Positions 14,562 to 22,357 of a stretch of DNA of 26,395 nucleotides are shown here, in pieces; position 1 is the stretch's first letter; every line of letters begins with the position of its first letter. A program made the position numbers and the translations under genes. Under the pieces are notes generated by a model. That model had not been told where the DNA came from and did no database searches. It saw only the letters and a program-made list of their open reading frames with translations. The stretch comes from JAPUIN01 sp041580375 (GTDB taxonomy: Bacteria > Acidobacteriota > Polarisedimenticolia > Gp22-AA2), in the NCBI GenBank assembly GCA_041580375.1, contig JBFGDZ010000026.1, positions 1-26,395 on the forward strand. Direction: 5' to 3'.

Positions 14562-15799
14562 TGCTCCGTCATGCGGAGCTGATCGCCATCGGCACGGAGC
14601 TGCTGGATCCCTGGCATCCCGAGACGAACGGGTCGTATCTGTCCCGCCGCCTGGGTGAAATCGGCATCGCCGTGCGATTTCGGGTCATCGTGGGGGACGA
14701 TGTCCGGGACCTGGAGGAGGCGATCCGGACGGCGCTGCGACGCTCGACACTCGTGATCACGACCGGCGGTCTGGGGCCGACCATCGACGACAGGACGCGC
14801 GAGACGGTCGCGGGGATCCTGGGGCGACCGCTGTCGGAGGACCCGGCGATCGCCGCGAGCCTCGAGGAGCGCTACGCCCGCGTCGGGCTGCGCATGTCCG
14901 ACGGAGCGAGGCGGCAGGCGGGCGTGCCCCGCGGTGCCGAGGTTCTTCCCAACCGCAGGGGGAGCGCACCGGGTCTGGTGCTGCGCGAGGGAGGCACGAC
15001 CATCGTCCTGCTGCCGGGAGTTCCCGCGGAGATGCGGCAGATGGTGGAGGATTCCGTCCTCTCCCGCCTGACGCCCGGAACCGCGCGGATCGCCCGGCGG
15101 ACCCTGCTCATCGCGGGGATGAGCGAGTCCGAGGTCGATCGGCGTCTGGAGCCGGTCGCGCGGGATGCGGAGGCTCCGGGCTGGACCATCCTCGCGAGCC
15201 CGGGGCGGGTGTCGATCCATCTCAGTGAGACGGTGGATCGGGGCGCCGCGCCCCGGCGTATCGAGAGGGCCGAAGAGAGGATCCGGGAGATCCTCGGGGC
15301 GAGCGTATTCGGCGTCGACGACGATACGATGGAAGCGGTCGTGGGACGGCTCCTGCAGGGAGCGGGCGGAACCGTCGCCGTGGCGGAGTCGATGACGGGT
15401 GGCGGCGTGGCGCGCGCGATCACGAACGTCCCGGGATCCTCCCGCTACTTCGTCGGAGGGATCGTCTGCTACAGTGATCGGGTCAAGCGGCGCGCGGTCG
15501 GTGTCCGCCCGGAGACGATCCGCGCCCACGGCGCGGTCAGCGAGAAGGCGGCCGCCGAGATGGCGTCGGGCGTCCGGCGCCGTATGGGCGCGACGTGGGG
15601 CCTCGCGGTCACGGGATTTGCGGGCCCCGGGGCCGGAGCGGGCCGGTCCGCCGGGGAGGTGTTCGTGTCGGTGCGCGGTCCCCGCGTGGCGCGAGTCGAA
15701 TCGCTCTCGTTTCCCGGCGACCGCGCCGCGGTCCGCCGCCGCGCCGTCATCGGGAGCCTCGATCTGCTGCGGCGCCTCCTGATGGGCGCCGCCCGGTGA
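14558..15799 (+). CDS. cinA: CinA family protein: MoaB-like domain plus nicotinamide-nucleotide amidase
   Basis: Two-domain CinA. The C-terminal amidase (PncC-type) hydrolyses nicotinamide mononucleotide to nicotinate mononucleotide, recycling pyridine nucleotides; the N-terminal COG1058/MoaB-like domain has pyrophosphatase activity in characterised homologues. In the 413-residue product, AELIAIGTELL (6-16) and TGGLGPTIDDRTRE (69-82) mark the first domain. The second starts near 265 with VAESMTGGG (E277, S278 as the catalytic region), then VPGSSRYFVGGIVCYSD, GAVSEKAA and VTGFAGPG. Two consecutive ATGs (14558 and 14561) overlap the plsC stop. The stop overlaps the next GTG. A competence role, implied by the gene name, is not supported by anything nearby. 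Confidence 0.93.
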   Translation: MMLRHAELIAIGTELLDPWHPETNGSYLSRRLGEIGIAVRFRVIVGDDVRDLEEAIRTALRRSTLVITTGGLGPTIDDRTRETVAGILGRPLSEDPAIAASLEERYARVGLRMSDGARRQAGVPRGAEVLPNRRGSAPGLVLREGGTTIVLLPGVPAEMRQMVEDSVLSRLTPGTARIARRTLLIAGMSESEVDRRLEPVARDAEAPGWTILASPGRVSIHLSETVDRGAAPRRIERAEERIREILGASVFGVDDDTMEAVVGRLLQGAGGTVAVAESMTGGGVARAITNVPGSSRYFVGGIVCYSDRVKRRAVGVRPETIRAHGAVSEKAAAEMASGVRRRMGATWGLAVTGFAGPGAGAGRSAGEVFVSVRGPRVARVESLSFPGDRAAVRRRAVIGSLDLLRRLLMGAAR

Positions 15800-16365
15800 G
15801 GCTATTCGTGGCCGCGTCCGTGCCGGACGGGGTCCGGAGTCGGCTCGGGGCGGTGCGGGAGGCGCTGCCGCAACGCGAGTGGCCGGTGCGGTGGGTGCGC
15901 CCGGAGGGGATCCACCTGACCCTGAAGTTCCTCGGCGAGGTACCCGCCGGAGACGCGGGACGGATCGCGGACGCGCTGGCCGCAGTGACCCTCGAGGGCG
16001 CCCCGATCCGGCTCGAGGCGCGCGGGATCGGGGTCTTCCCGGAGCGGGGCAGGCCGCGCGTCCTCTGGGCCGGGCTGGGAGGCGAGATCGAGCGGCTCGC
16101 GGGACTCGCATCCGCCGTGGAGGTGGCTCTGGAGCCGGCCGGCTTCCCGAGAGAATCGAGGCCGTTTCGCGCCCATCTGACCATCGGGCGGTTTCGCGGA
16201 ACTCCGCGCGGGGACGGGGTCGCCGCCTTCGAGGGGATGGCGGAGGCCGACTTCGGGCGGTTCGAGGTCGACGGCTTCGACCTGTACGAGAGCCGCCTGG
16301 CGCCCGGAGGGGCGACCTACCGGGTCCTGCGCGGGTTCCCTCTCCGCGGATCGGAGGCTTCATGA
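15796..16365 (+). CDS. thpR: RNA 2',3'-cyclic phosphodiesterase (2H family)
   Basis: 2H-phosphoesterase of the LigT/ThpR family, which opens 2',3'-cyclic phosphates at RNA ends and can ligate tRNA halves in vitro. The 189-residue product has both catalytic HxTx motifs: HLTL (H40) and HLTI (H127), the latter followed by GRFRG. MRLFVAASVP and WVRPEGIHLTLKFLGEV are typical family segments. The length is normal. GTG 15796 overlaps the cinA stop (GTGA), with no Shine-Dalgarno sequence, so translation is probably coupled. The stop overlaps the plsY ATG (ATGA). cinA-thpR adjacency is a recurrent bacterial pairing; no lipid role is implied by sequence. Confidence 0.92.
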   Translation: MRLFVAASVPDGVRSRLGAVREALPQREWPVRWVRPEGIHLTLKFLGEVPAGDAGRIADALAAVTLEGAPIRLEARGIGVFPERGRPRVLWAGLGGEIERLAGLASAVEVALEPAGFPRESRPFRAHLTIGRFRGTPRGDGVAAFEGMAEADFGRFEVDGFDLYESRLAPGGATYRVLRGFPLRGSEAS

Positions 16366-16994
16366 GCCCCGGTACGATCCTGGTCGTCCCGATCGCGTCG
16401 TTCCTGATCGGATCGATCCCGTTCTCCTGGATCATCGGGCGCCTGATCCGCGGCGTGGACATCCGCACCACGGGAAGCGGAAACGTCGGAGCGACGAACC
16501 TGGCGCGCGCGACCGGCTACGGGCCGGGGATCGCGGCGTTGCTCCTGGACGCGGGCAAGGGGGTCGCCGCGGTGATGTTGGCCGGATGGATGTCCGGCGG
16601 CGGCCCCGGCGGGGTGATCCTCGAGTCGGTCGCCGGCGCGCTCGTGATTCTGGGACACAACTTCACTCCGTTCCTGCGCTTCCGTGGCGGGAAGGGGGTC
16701 GCCACGGGCGCCGGCGTGTTCGGCGTTCTCGCCCCGCTGGGACTCGTCGCGGCTCTGGCCGTCTTCATCGTCGTGGTCATCGCCAGCCGCATCGTCTCCC
16801 TCGGGTCGATCACGGCGGCCGCCGCCCTGCCGGTTGCGGTGCTGCTGCTCTACGACGCGCTCCCGGTGACGATGCTCGCGCTCGGCGTGGCGGCCCTCGT
16901 CATCGTCCGGCATCGCACCAACATCGTCCGGATCCTGCGCCGCACCGAGGATCGGATCGGTGACGCATCCGGCGATCGGACGGGGGGACCGTGA
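16362..16994 (+). CDS. plsY: Glycerol-3-phosphate acyltransferase PlsY
   Basis: Polytopic membrane enzyme that transfers an acyl group from acyl-phosphate to glycerol-3-phosphate, the first committed step of phospholipid synthesis. The 210-residue product shows the PlsY loops: SGNVGATNLAR, LGHNFTPFLRFRGGKGVATG (motif 2, GGKG), and the third conserved segment near SRIVSLGS. About five hydrophobic helices are visible. GGAGG (16353-16357) precedes ATG 16362, which overlaps the thpR stop. It needs acyl-phosphate from PlsX, which is not encoded in this window. gpsA, which makes the other substrate, follows with overlapping start and stop codons. Confidence 0.96.
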   Translation: MSPGTILVVPIASFLIGSIPFSWIIGRLIRGVDIRTTGSGNVGATNLARATGYGPGIAALLLDAGKGVAAVMLAGWMSGGGPGGVILESVAGALVILGHNFTPFLRFRGGKGVATGAGVFGVLAPLGLVAALAVFIVVVIASRIVSLGSITAAAALPVAVLLLYDALPVTMLALGVAALVIVRHRTNIVRILRRTEDRIGDASGDRTGGP

Positions 16995-17992
16995 TGCGCG
17001 CCGCCGTGCTCGGGGCCGGAAGCTGGGGAACGGCGCTGGCGGTCCACCTGTCCCGGCAGGGCACGTCGACGTCGCTTTGGGCCCGGCGGCCCGAGTCGGC
17101 GGAGGCGCTGCGCCGGGAGCGCGAGAACGCCGCCTACCTTCCGGGGATCCGGCTGGAGGATCCGATCACGATCACGTCCGATCTCGCCGCCGCCCTGGGC
17201 GGGGCGGACATGGTGCTGTTCGTGGCCCCCGCCCAGGCGAGCCGCGCCCTCTTCTCCGCGGCCGCGCCGCTCATCGCGTCCGGCGCCGATCTCGTCATCG
17301 CGTCGAAGGGGATCGAGCAGGAAAGCCTCAAGCGCCTGTCGGAGGCGCTCGAGGAGGAGGCCGGTCCTGAAGCCGGCCGCCGCGCCACGGTGCTCTCCGG
17401 TCCGAGCTTCGCCGCCGAGGTCGCTCGCGGCGACCCGACGGCGGTGGTCGTGGCGGGTCGCGACGCCGAAACCCTCGAACGCGTGCAGACGCGCCTCTCC
17501 GGAGGTTCGCTGCGCGCGTACCGGAACGGCGATCTGATCGGCGTGGAGCTCGCCGGGGCGCTGAAGAACGTCATGGCGATCGCCACGGGCATCGTGGAGG
17601 GGCTCGGGTTCGGGACGAACACCCGGGCCGCCCTCATCACCCGCGGGCTCGCCGAGATCGGGCGCCTCGGCGCCGCGCTCGGCGGCCGGCCCGAGACGTT
17701 CGCGGGGCTCGCCGGGGCCGGGGATCTGATCCTGACGTGCACCGGAGGGTTGAGCCGGAACCGGTCGGTCGGCCTGGCGATCGGGCGGGGGGGCGACCTG
17801 GAGGGGATTGTGCGGGGGATGCGGATGATCGCCGAGGGCGTTCCGACGACCCGGGCGGCGATCGCGCTGGCGCGCCGGGCCGGGGTCGAGATGCCGATCG
17901 CCGGAAAGGTGCATGAGATCCTCTTTGAGGGCCGGTCGGCCGCCGATGCGGTCGGCGACCTGCTGGCGCGTCCGCTGCGGGAGGAATCGTGA
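16994..17992 (+). CDS. gpsA: Glycerol-3-phosphate dehydrogenase [NAD(P)+]
   Basis: Cytoplasmic enzyme that reduces dihydroxyacetone phosphate to sn-glycerol-3-phosphate for lipid synthesis. The 332-residue product has the nucleotide-binding loop GAGSWGTALA (7-16), SGPSFAAEVARGDPTAVVVA, the catalytic lysine K191 in ELAGALKNVMAIATG, and the substrate-binding stretch GLAGAGDLILTCTGGLSRNRSVG. ATG 16994 overlaps the plsY stop (TGATG) and has a G-rich ribosome binding site 5 bp upstream. The adjacent in-frame GTG at 16991 would add one residue and is less well spaced. The product feeds PlsY and PgsA, both in this operon. The stop overlaps the next GTG. Confidence 0.96.
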   Translation: MRAAVLGAGSWGTALAVHLSRQGTSTSLWARRPESAEALRRERENAAYLPGIRLEDPITITSDLAAALGGADMVLFVAPAQASRALFSAAAPLIASGADLVIASKGIEQESLKRLSEALEEEAGPEAGRRATVLSGPSFAAEVARGDPTAVVVAGRDAETLERVQTRLSGGSLRAYRNGDLIGVELAGALKNVMAIATGIVEGLGFGTNTRAALITRGLAEIGRLGAALGGRPETFAGLAGAGDLILTCTGGLSRNRSVGLAIGRGGDLEGIVRGMRMIAEGVPTTRAAIALARRAGVEMPIAGKVHEILFEGRSAADAVGDLLARPLREES

Positions 17993-18786
17993 TCGACCTG
18001 CACAATCACCTCCTGCCGGGGATCGACGACGGCTCCCGCAAGCTCGACGAGACGCTGGAGTTCCTGCGACTGGCGCGCCGGGACGGCGTGAAGACGGTCG
18101 TGGCGACGCCGCACATGAAGCCGGGCGTGTACGACAACACGCGCGAGGCCATCCTCGAGCGCGTGGCGCTCGTGCGCGAGGCGCAGCGCGGGGACGAGGC
18201 GGAGGGGATCGCCCTCCTGCCGGGGGCGGAGGTTTACTACACCGCCGACCTCCTGGATCGGGTCCGCGCGCGCCAGCTGGTCACCCTGGGGGACGGCGGG
18301 CGCTACCTGCTGCTGGAGCTCCCGTACCAGCAGGTCCCGATGGGGGTCGAGGACATGATCTTCCACCTCAAGATCGCGGGCATCACGCCCCTGATGGCGC
18401 ACCCCGAGCGGGTCGCCTACTACCTGGAGGACATCGAGAGGGTCGCGAACTCGATCCGGCTGGGCGCCCTCACGCAGGTGACGGCGTCCTCCATCACGGG
18501 CCGCTTCGGGGAGCGCGCGCGCGACTTCGCGCTCCAGATGCTGAGCCGGAGGATGATCCACGTCCTCGCATCCGACAGCCACGATGTCCGGCACCGGCCT
18601 CCCACCCTGTCCGAGGCGGTCGCGGCGGCCGCGGCGGTGGTCGGCGAGTCGTCCGCCCTCGCCATGGTTCAGGACGTCCCCGCCGCGATCCTCGGGGGCG
18701 GTCCCGTCCAGGTGGAGGATCCGATCCCGGCGCCGCGGCCCAAGGGGCTTCTCCGAAAACTGAGATCGCTGCTGGGCGCGCGCTGA
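17989..18786 (+). CDS. cpsB: PHP-type tyrosine-protein phosphatase, CpsB/YwqE family
   Basis: Manganese-dependent phosphotyrosine phosphatase of the PHP superfamily. Such enzymes normally dephosphorylate the BY-kinase that controls capsule or exopolysaccharide export. The 265-residue product has the PHP metal motifs in order: DLHNHLLPGIDDG (3-15), VVATPHM, LPGAEVYYTADLL, MAHPERVAYY and LASDSHDVRHRPPTL. GTG 17989 overlaps the gpsA stop (GTGA), with GGAGG 5 bp upstream. No tyrosine kinase, Wzy, Wzz or Wza gene is in the window, so its target is unknown here. A histidinol-phosphatase relative is the alternative, but the first motif and the length favour CpsB. Confidence 0.9.
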   Translation: MIDLHNHLLPGIDDGSRKLDETLEFLRLARRDGVKTVVATPHMKPGVYDNTREAILERVALVREAQRGDEAEGIALLPGAEVYYTADLLDRVRARQLVTLGDGGRYLLLELPYQQVPMGVEDMIFHLKIAGITPLMAHPERVAYYLEDIERVANSIRLGALTQVTASSITGRFGERARDFALQMLSRRMIHVLASDSHDVRHRPPTLSEAVAAAAAVVGESSALAMVQDVPAAILGGGPVQVEDPIPAPRPKGLLRKLRSLLGAR

Positions 18787-18795
18787 GCGCCCGGC
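18771..18795 (+). terminator. Hairpin over the cpsB stop codon (terminator candidate)
   Basis: 18771-18779 (GCTGGGCGC) can pair with 18787-18795 (GCGCCCGGC), nine pairs including one G-U wobble. The 7-nt loop contains the cpsB stop codon. Only a mildly T-rich stretch follows. Together with the promoter at 18811 it marks a likely operon boundary. Confidence 0.4.
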
Positions 18796-18810
18796 GGACG
18801 GCCCCTTCGA

Positions 18811-18839
18811 TTTACAAAAGTCGTTGAGTTTGATAGCAT
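18811..18839 (+). promoter_or_regulatory. Extended -10 sigma70-type promoter for the TPR-ftsY-rib operon
   Basis: TTTACA (18811-18816, 5 of 6 to consensus) and TAGCAT (18834-18839, 4 of 6) lie exactly 17 bp apart, with a TG dinucleotide at 18831-18832 forming an extended -10 element. The predicted start near 18846 gives a leader of 21-39 nt. This is the only clear promoter before the ten-gene run that follows. Confidence 0.65.
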
Positions 18840-18866
18840 TAGCGGCGTTTTGCGCGGGGTGCGCGC

Positions 18867-19550
18867 TTGTCCTCGAGTCGAAGAGTGCCGGGCCGCGGGG
18901 TCGCACTGCTGCTGGTTTTGTCGCTGGCGGCCACGGCGCTGGGCTGCGCGAGCGCCGCGGCGCGACGGTCGGAGAAGCGCAGCGAGGCGCAGCGGCATCT
19001 CCGGTACGGCCGGCTCATGTTCGAGCAGGGGCAGACCTCCCGCGCGATCGAGTCGATCGAGAAGGCGATCGAGAGCGACCCGGATCTGGCGGAGTCCTAC
19101 AATCTCCTCGGCCTGATCCATCTGCAGAGGAGCGAGTTCGAGCGGGCCCGGGATCAGTTCAGGCTGGCGCTGCGATTCGATCCGTACTACACCGACGCGC
19201 ACAACCATCTCGGGATCGCCTACCGGGAGCTGAAACAATACGACCGGGCGCTGAGGGAGTTTCGCAGAGCGCTCGAGGACCGGAGCTATCAGTGGCCCGA
19301 GAAGATTCATCTCAACGTGGGCTACCTCTACCTCGAGAGAAACCAGGTGGCTCAGGCCATCGCCGCGTTCGAGCAGGCCGTGACCGTCGACCCGGAGTAT
19401 CTGCGGGGCATCCTGGCCCTGGGCATGGCCTACCGACAGTCGGGCCGCGAGAATCTGGCGCGTGACAAGTTCCTCAGGGTGGTTGAGCTGGGACCGGACA
19501 CGGTCGAGGGCCGCAAGGCCCGGCAGCTCCTCGACGGGATGGTGCAGTAG
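18867..19550 (+). CDS. TPR-repeat lipoprotein, PilF/PilW-like
   Basis: Predicted lipoprotein made almost entirely of tetratricopeptide repeats. With the TTG start at 18867 it has 227 residues: a positively charged N-terminus, a hydrophobic core and a lipobox ending at C27 (TALGC), so it should be lipidated and face the periplasm. Five TPR units follow at about 41-73, 74-107, 108-141, 144-177 and 178-211 (for example AESYNLLGLIHLQRSEFERA). This plan matches PilF/PilW, the pilotin that helps assemble the type IV pilus secretin, and pilT elsewhere in the window makes that plausible. A general TPR scaffold is the alternative. GTG 18885 would give a shorter but still valid signal peptide; I cannot decide between the starts. 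ftsY begins 9 bp after the stop. Confidence 0.8.
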   Translation: MSSSRRVPGRGVALLLVLSLAATALGCASAAARRSEKRSEAQRHLRYGRLMFEQGQTSRAIESIEKAIESDPDLAESYNLLGLIHLQRSEFERARDQFRLALRFDPYYTDAHNHLGIAYRELKQYDRALREFRRALEDRSYQWPEKIHLNVGYLYLERNQVAQAIAAFEQAVTVDPEYLRGILALGMAYRQSGRENLARDKFLRVVELGPDTVEGRKARQLLDGMVQ

Positions 19551-19559
19551 GGTCCGGTC

Positions 19560-20510
19560 GTGAGCGGCGGCGGAGTGGAAGGCCCGCCGGGTCGGCTGGA
19601 GAGGATCCGGCAGGGATTGCGCCGGACGCGTGACGGGATACGGGGGCGCTTCTCGGCGCTCTTCGACAGGAATCGCGGACCCTCCCCCGACTGGTACGAG
19701 GATCTCGAGACCGTCCTGATCGAGGCCGATCTGGGGCCCCGCATGGCGGCGCGGGTCGCGGACGCCGTGCGCGCGAATGCCTCCGGGCAGATCGCGCCGT
19801 CTCGGGAGGCGGTGCGTGACGCCGCCCGGCAAGTGCTAAGCGAGACGCTCCTCGCCGGAACGGCCCGGGAGCGGCCCGCCGCCGGCGGCACCCCACGGGT
19901 GATCCTGGCGGTCGGCGTGAACGGCGGCGGAAAGACGACCACGGCGGCGAAGATCGCATACAGGTACCGGGCGGAGGGAAGGACGGCGCTCCTTTGCGCG
20001 GCCGACACGTTCCGGGCCGGCGCCTCGGAGCAGCTGAAGATATGGGCCGGCCGCGTGGGCGCGGAGTTCGCCGGACACAGACCCGGCGCCGACCCGTCCT
20101 CGGTCGTGTTCGACGCGGCGGCGACGGCCGTGGCGAGGAAGATCGACGCCCTGATCGTCGACACGGCCGGGCGGCTGCACACGCAGGACCCGCTCATGCG
20201 TGAGCTGGAGAAGATCGTGCGCGTCGTGGGGCGAAAGATCGATGGTGCGCCACATGAGGTGCTGCTGGTGCTGGACGCCACGACCGGTCAGAACGGGGTC
20301 GCGCAGGCGCGCGAGTTCCTCTCCGCGGCGCGGGTCAGCGGTCTCGTGCTGACGAAGCTGGACGGCACGGCCCGCGGAGGCGTGGCGGTGCGGATCGTGG
20401 AGGAGCTCGGGATCCCGCTGCGCTACGTCGGCGTCGGGGAGGGGCTCGAGGATCTCGTAGCGTTCGATCCGGAGGACTTCCTCGAGGGACTGCTTCCCCC
20501 GGCGGCCTGA
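19560..20510 (+). CDS. ftsY: Signal recognition particle receptor FtsY
   Basis: SRP receptor GTPase that docks Ffh-ribosome complexes at the inner membrane. The 316-residue product lacks the long acidic A domain of E. coli FtsY. It starts with a short basic, amphipathic-looking stretch (RLERIRQGLRRTRDGIRGRF) that could serve as membrane anchor, then the four-helix N domain. The G domain has GVNGGGKTTT (P-loop), CAADTFRAGASEQL, DTAGRLHT, LDATTGQNG and LTKLDGTARGG. The P-loop reads GGGKTTTAAKIA, a mild variant of the usual form. GTG 19560 has a weak AGGG site. ribD follows after 32 bp and ffh lies four genes downstream on the same strand. Confidence 0.95.
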   Translation: MSGGGVEGPPGRLERIRQGLRRTRDGIRGRFSALFDRNRGPSPDWYEDLETVLIEADLGPRMAARVADAVRANASGQIAPSREAVRDAARQVLSETLLAGTARERPAAGGTPRVILAVGVNGGGKTTTAAKIAYRYRAEGRTALLCAADTFRAGASEQLKIWAGRVGAEFAGHRPGADPSSVVFDAAATAVARKIDALIVDTAGRLHTQDPLMRELEKIVRVVGRKIDGAPHEVLLVLDATTGQNGVAQAREFLSAARVSGLVLTKLDGTARGGVAVRIVEELGIPLRYVGVGEGLEDLVAFDPEDFLEGLLPPAA

Positions 20511-20542
20511 ACCGGCCACGGGCGCGCTTCGGAGGAATCCTC

Positions 20543-21691
20543 ATGGATCGCCCGCGCTGGACGAGCCGGGACCTGCGCTACGTTCGCCTGAGCCTCGGGC
20601 TGGCGGCGCGGGGGCGGGGAGACACCGGCCCGAATCCGATGGTCGGCGCCGTGCTCGTGCGCCGCGATCGGATCGTGGGACGGGGCTTCCACAGTCGCGC
20701 CGGCGCGCCGCACGCGGAGATCAGGGCGCTCGAGGAGGCCGGCCGGCGCGCGCGGGGCGCGCGCCTGTACGTGAATCTGGAGCCGTGCTGCCACTTCGGC
20801 CGCACGCCGCCGTGCGTCGACGCGCTCGTCGAGGCGGGGGTGAGCGAGGTGATCGCCAGCATGCGGGATCCCGACCCGCGCGTGAACGGCAAGGGGTTCG
20901 CGGCGCTGCGTGCCGCGGGCGTCCGGGTGCGGACGGGCGCGCTCGGTCGGGAGGCGGCGATCCTGAACCGGGGGTTCCTGGCGCGCGTTCGCAGCGGCCT
21001 GCCGTACGTGACCCTGAAGGCGGGCATGAGCCTCGACGGCCGCATCGCGACGCGCAACGGTCATTCGAAGTGGATCACGTCGGAGCGGTCGCGGGCCGCG
21101 GCCCGCGCGCTGCGCGGGCAGCATGATGCCGTGATCGTCGGGGTGAACACCGTGCTCGCCGACGATCCGGGGCTCGCGTCGACGCGGGCGAGGCCGGCGG
21201 GCGTGCGCGCCCCGGCCCGGGTCGTGCTCGACGCGCGCCTGCGGACGCCGCCGAAAGCCCGCCTCATCCGCGATGCGGCGGGGGGCGGGGCGATCATCGT
21301 CACTCTGCCGGGCGCTCCGCGGGCGAGGAGAAGGCGGCTCGAGCGCGCCGGCGCGCTCGTCCTGGAGGCGCCGGGGCGCCGCGGCAGGGTGCGGCTCCGC
21401 GACGCTCTCCGGGCTCTCGGGCGGCGCGGCATCCGCAGCGTGCTGATGGAGGGCGGGTCGGAGATGCTCGGGTCGGCGCTCGACGAGCGGATCGGCGACG
21501 GCGTCGTGCTGTTCGTGGCGGGGACGATCCTCGGAGGCCGCGGGGCGCTCCCGGCGTTCGGCGGTGTCGGCGCGGGACGCCTCGCCGACGCCGCGCGGCT
21601 GGAGGAACTGGCCGTGAGGCGGGCCGGCGGGGATCTGATCCTGAGGGGACGCCTCGTCCACCCGAAGCGGACGCGGGCGAGGGAGGCTTGA
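20543..21691 (+). CDS. ribD: Bifunctional riboflavin deaminase/reductase RibD
   Basis: Catalyses the second and third steps of riboflavin synthesis: deamination of the pyrimidine from GTP opening, then NADPH reduction of the ribose side chain. The 382-residue product has the cytidine-deaminase-like domain first, with H57-A-E59 and the zinc motif PCCHFGRTPPC (C82 and C91 as ligands). The reductase domain starts near 155 with YVTLKAGMSLDGRIAT and includes SKWITSERSR, VGVNTVLADDP and LMEGGSEMLGS. GGAGG (20531-20535) is well placed for ATG 20543. No FMN riboswitch fits in the 32-bp gap from ftsY. ribE starts immediately after the stop. Confidence 0.96.
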   Translation: MDRPRWTSRDLRYVRLSLGLAARGRGDTGPNPMVGAVLVRRDRIVGRGFHSRAGAPHAEIRALEEAGRRARGARLYVNLEPCCHFGRTPPCVDALVEAGVSEVIASMRDPDPRVNGKGFAALRAAGVRVRTGALGREAAILNRGFLARVRSGLPYVTLKAGMSLDGRIATRNGHSKWITSERSRAAARALRGQHDAVIVGVNTVLADDPGLASTRARPAGVRAPARVVLDARLRTPPKARLIRDAAGGGAIIVTLPGAPRARRRRLERAGALVLEAPGRRGRVRLRDALRALGRRGIRSVLMEGGSEMLGSALDERIGDGVVLFVAGTILGGRGALPAFGGVGAGRLADAARLEELAVRRAGGDLILRGRLVHPKRTRAREA

Positions 21692-22357
21692 ATGTTCACG
21701 GGGCTGATCGAGGGAACCGGGCGCATCGTCCGCCTCGATGAGCGGCAGGGCGAGGTCCGCATGCGGGTCGAAGCGCCCCTGCTCGGGGAGGTGGCGCGCG
21801 GGGCGAGCGTGGCGGCGGACGGCGTCTGTCTCACCGCCATCGCCCAGGATCGGGACGGCTTCGAGGCGGTGCTCTCCCCCGAGACCCTCTCGCGCACGAC
21901 CCTCCGGCGGCGCGGCCCCGGTGATCGCGTCAATCTGGAGCGGCCGCTGCGCCTGGGGGATCCCCTGGGCGGCCACCTCGTTCTGGGTCACGTCGACGCC
22001 GTCGGGGTCGTGGAGGGCGTCGAGAGGGAGGGGACGGGCCTGCGGGTGCGGATCGCGTTCCCGCGCGACCTGCTGGACCTGATCGTGCTCAAGGGCTCGA
22101 TCGCGGTCGACGGCGTCAGCCTCACCGTCGCCGGCCGCGAGGGGCTCTCCTTCGAGGTGGCGCTGATTCCGGAGACCCTGGAGGTCACCCACCTGGCGGG
22201 GTACGCTCCAGGGCGCGAGGTGAATCTCGAGGCGGACGTCATGGGCAGGTACATCGTCGATTATCTCCGCAGACGGGCGGGGGCGGACGAAGGGGATGAG
22301 ATCACGAGGGCGGATCTGATCCGGCACGGCTTCACGGGGAGGCTTCGAGCTCAGTGA
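21692..22357 (+). CDS. ribE: Riboflavin synthase alpha chain
   Basis: Dismutates two molecules of 6,7-dimethyl-8-ribityllumazine to riboflavin and the pyrimidine precursor; normally a trimer. The 221-residue product consists of two lumazine-binding repeats. The first starts MFTGLIEGTGRI and has VAADGVCLTAI and GGHLVLGHVDAVG. The second has KGSIAVDGVSLTVAG and the LIPETLEVTHL segment. The length is standard. ATG 21692 directly follows the ribD stop, with GGGAGG 5 bp upstream. The stop overlaps the ribBA GTG. The gene is called ribC in some organisms. Its substrate requires lumazine synthase (RibH), which is not encoded here. Confidence 0.96.
   Translation: MFTGLIEGTGRIVRLDERQGEVRMRVEAPLLGEVARGASVAADGVCLTAIAQDRDGFEAVLSPETLSRTTLRRRGPGDRVNLERPLRLGDPLGGHLVLGHVDAVGVVEGVEREGTGLRVRIAFPRDLLDLIVLKGSIAVDGVSLTVAGREGLSFEVALIPETLEVTHLAGYAPGREVNLEADVMGRYIVDYLRRRAGADEGDEITRADLIRHGFTGRLRAQ

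Noticed and set aside
20511..20542. Possible FMN riboswitch upstream of ribD
   Set aside because: Only 32 bp are available and none of the conserved RFN element blocks is visible.
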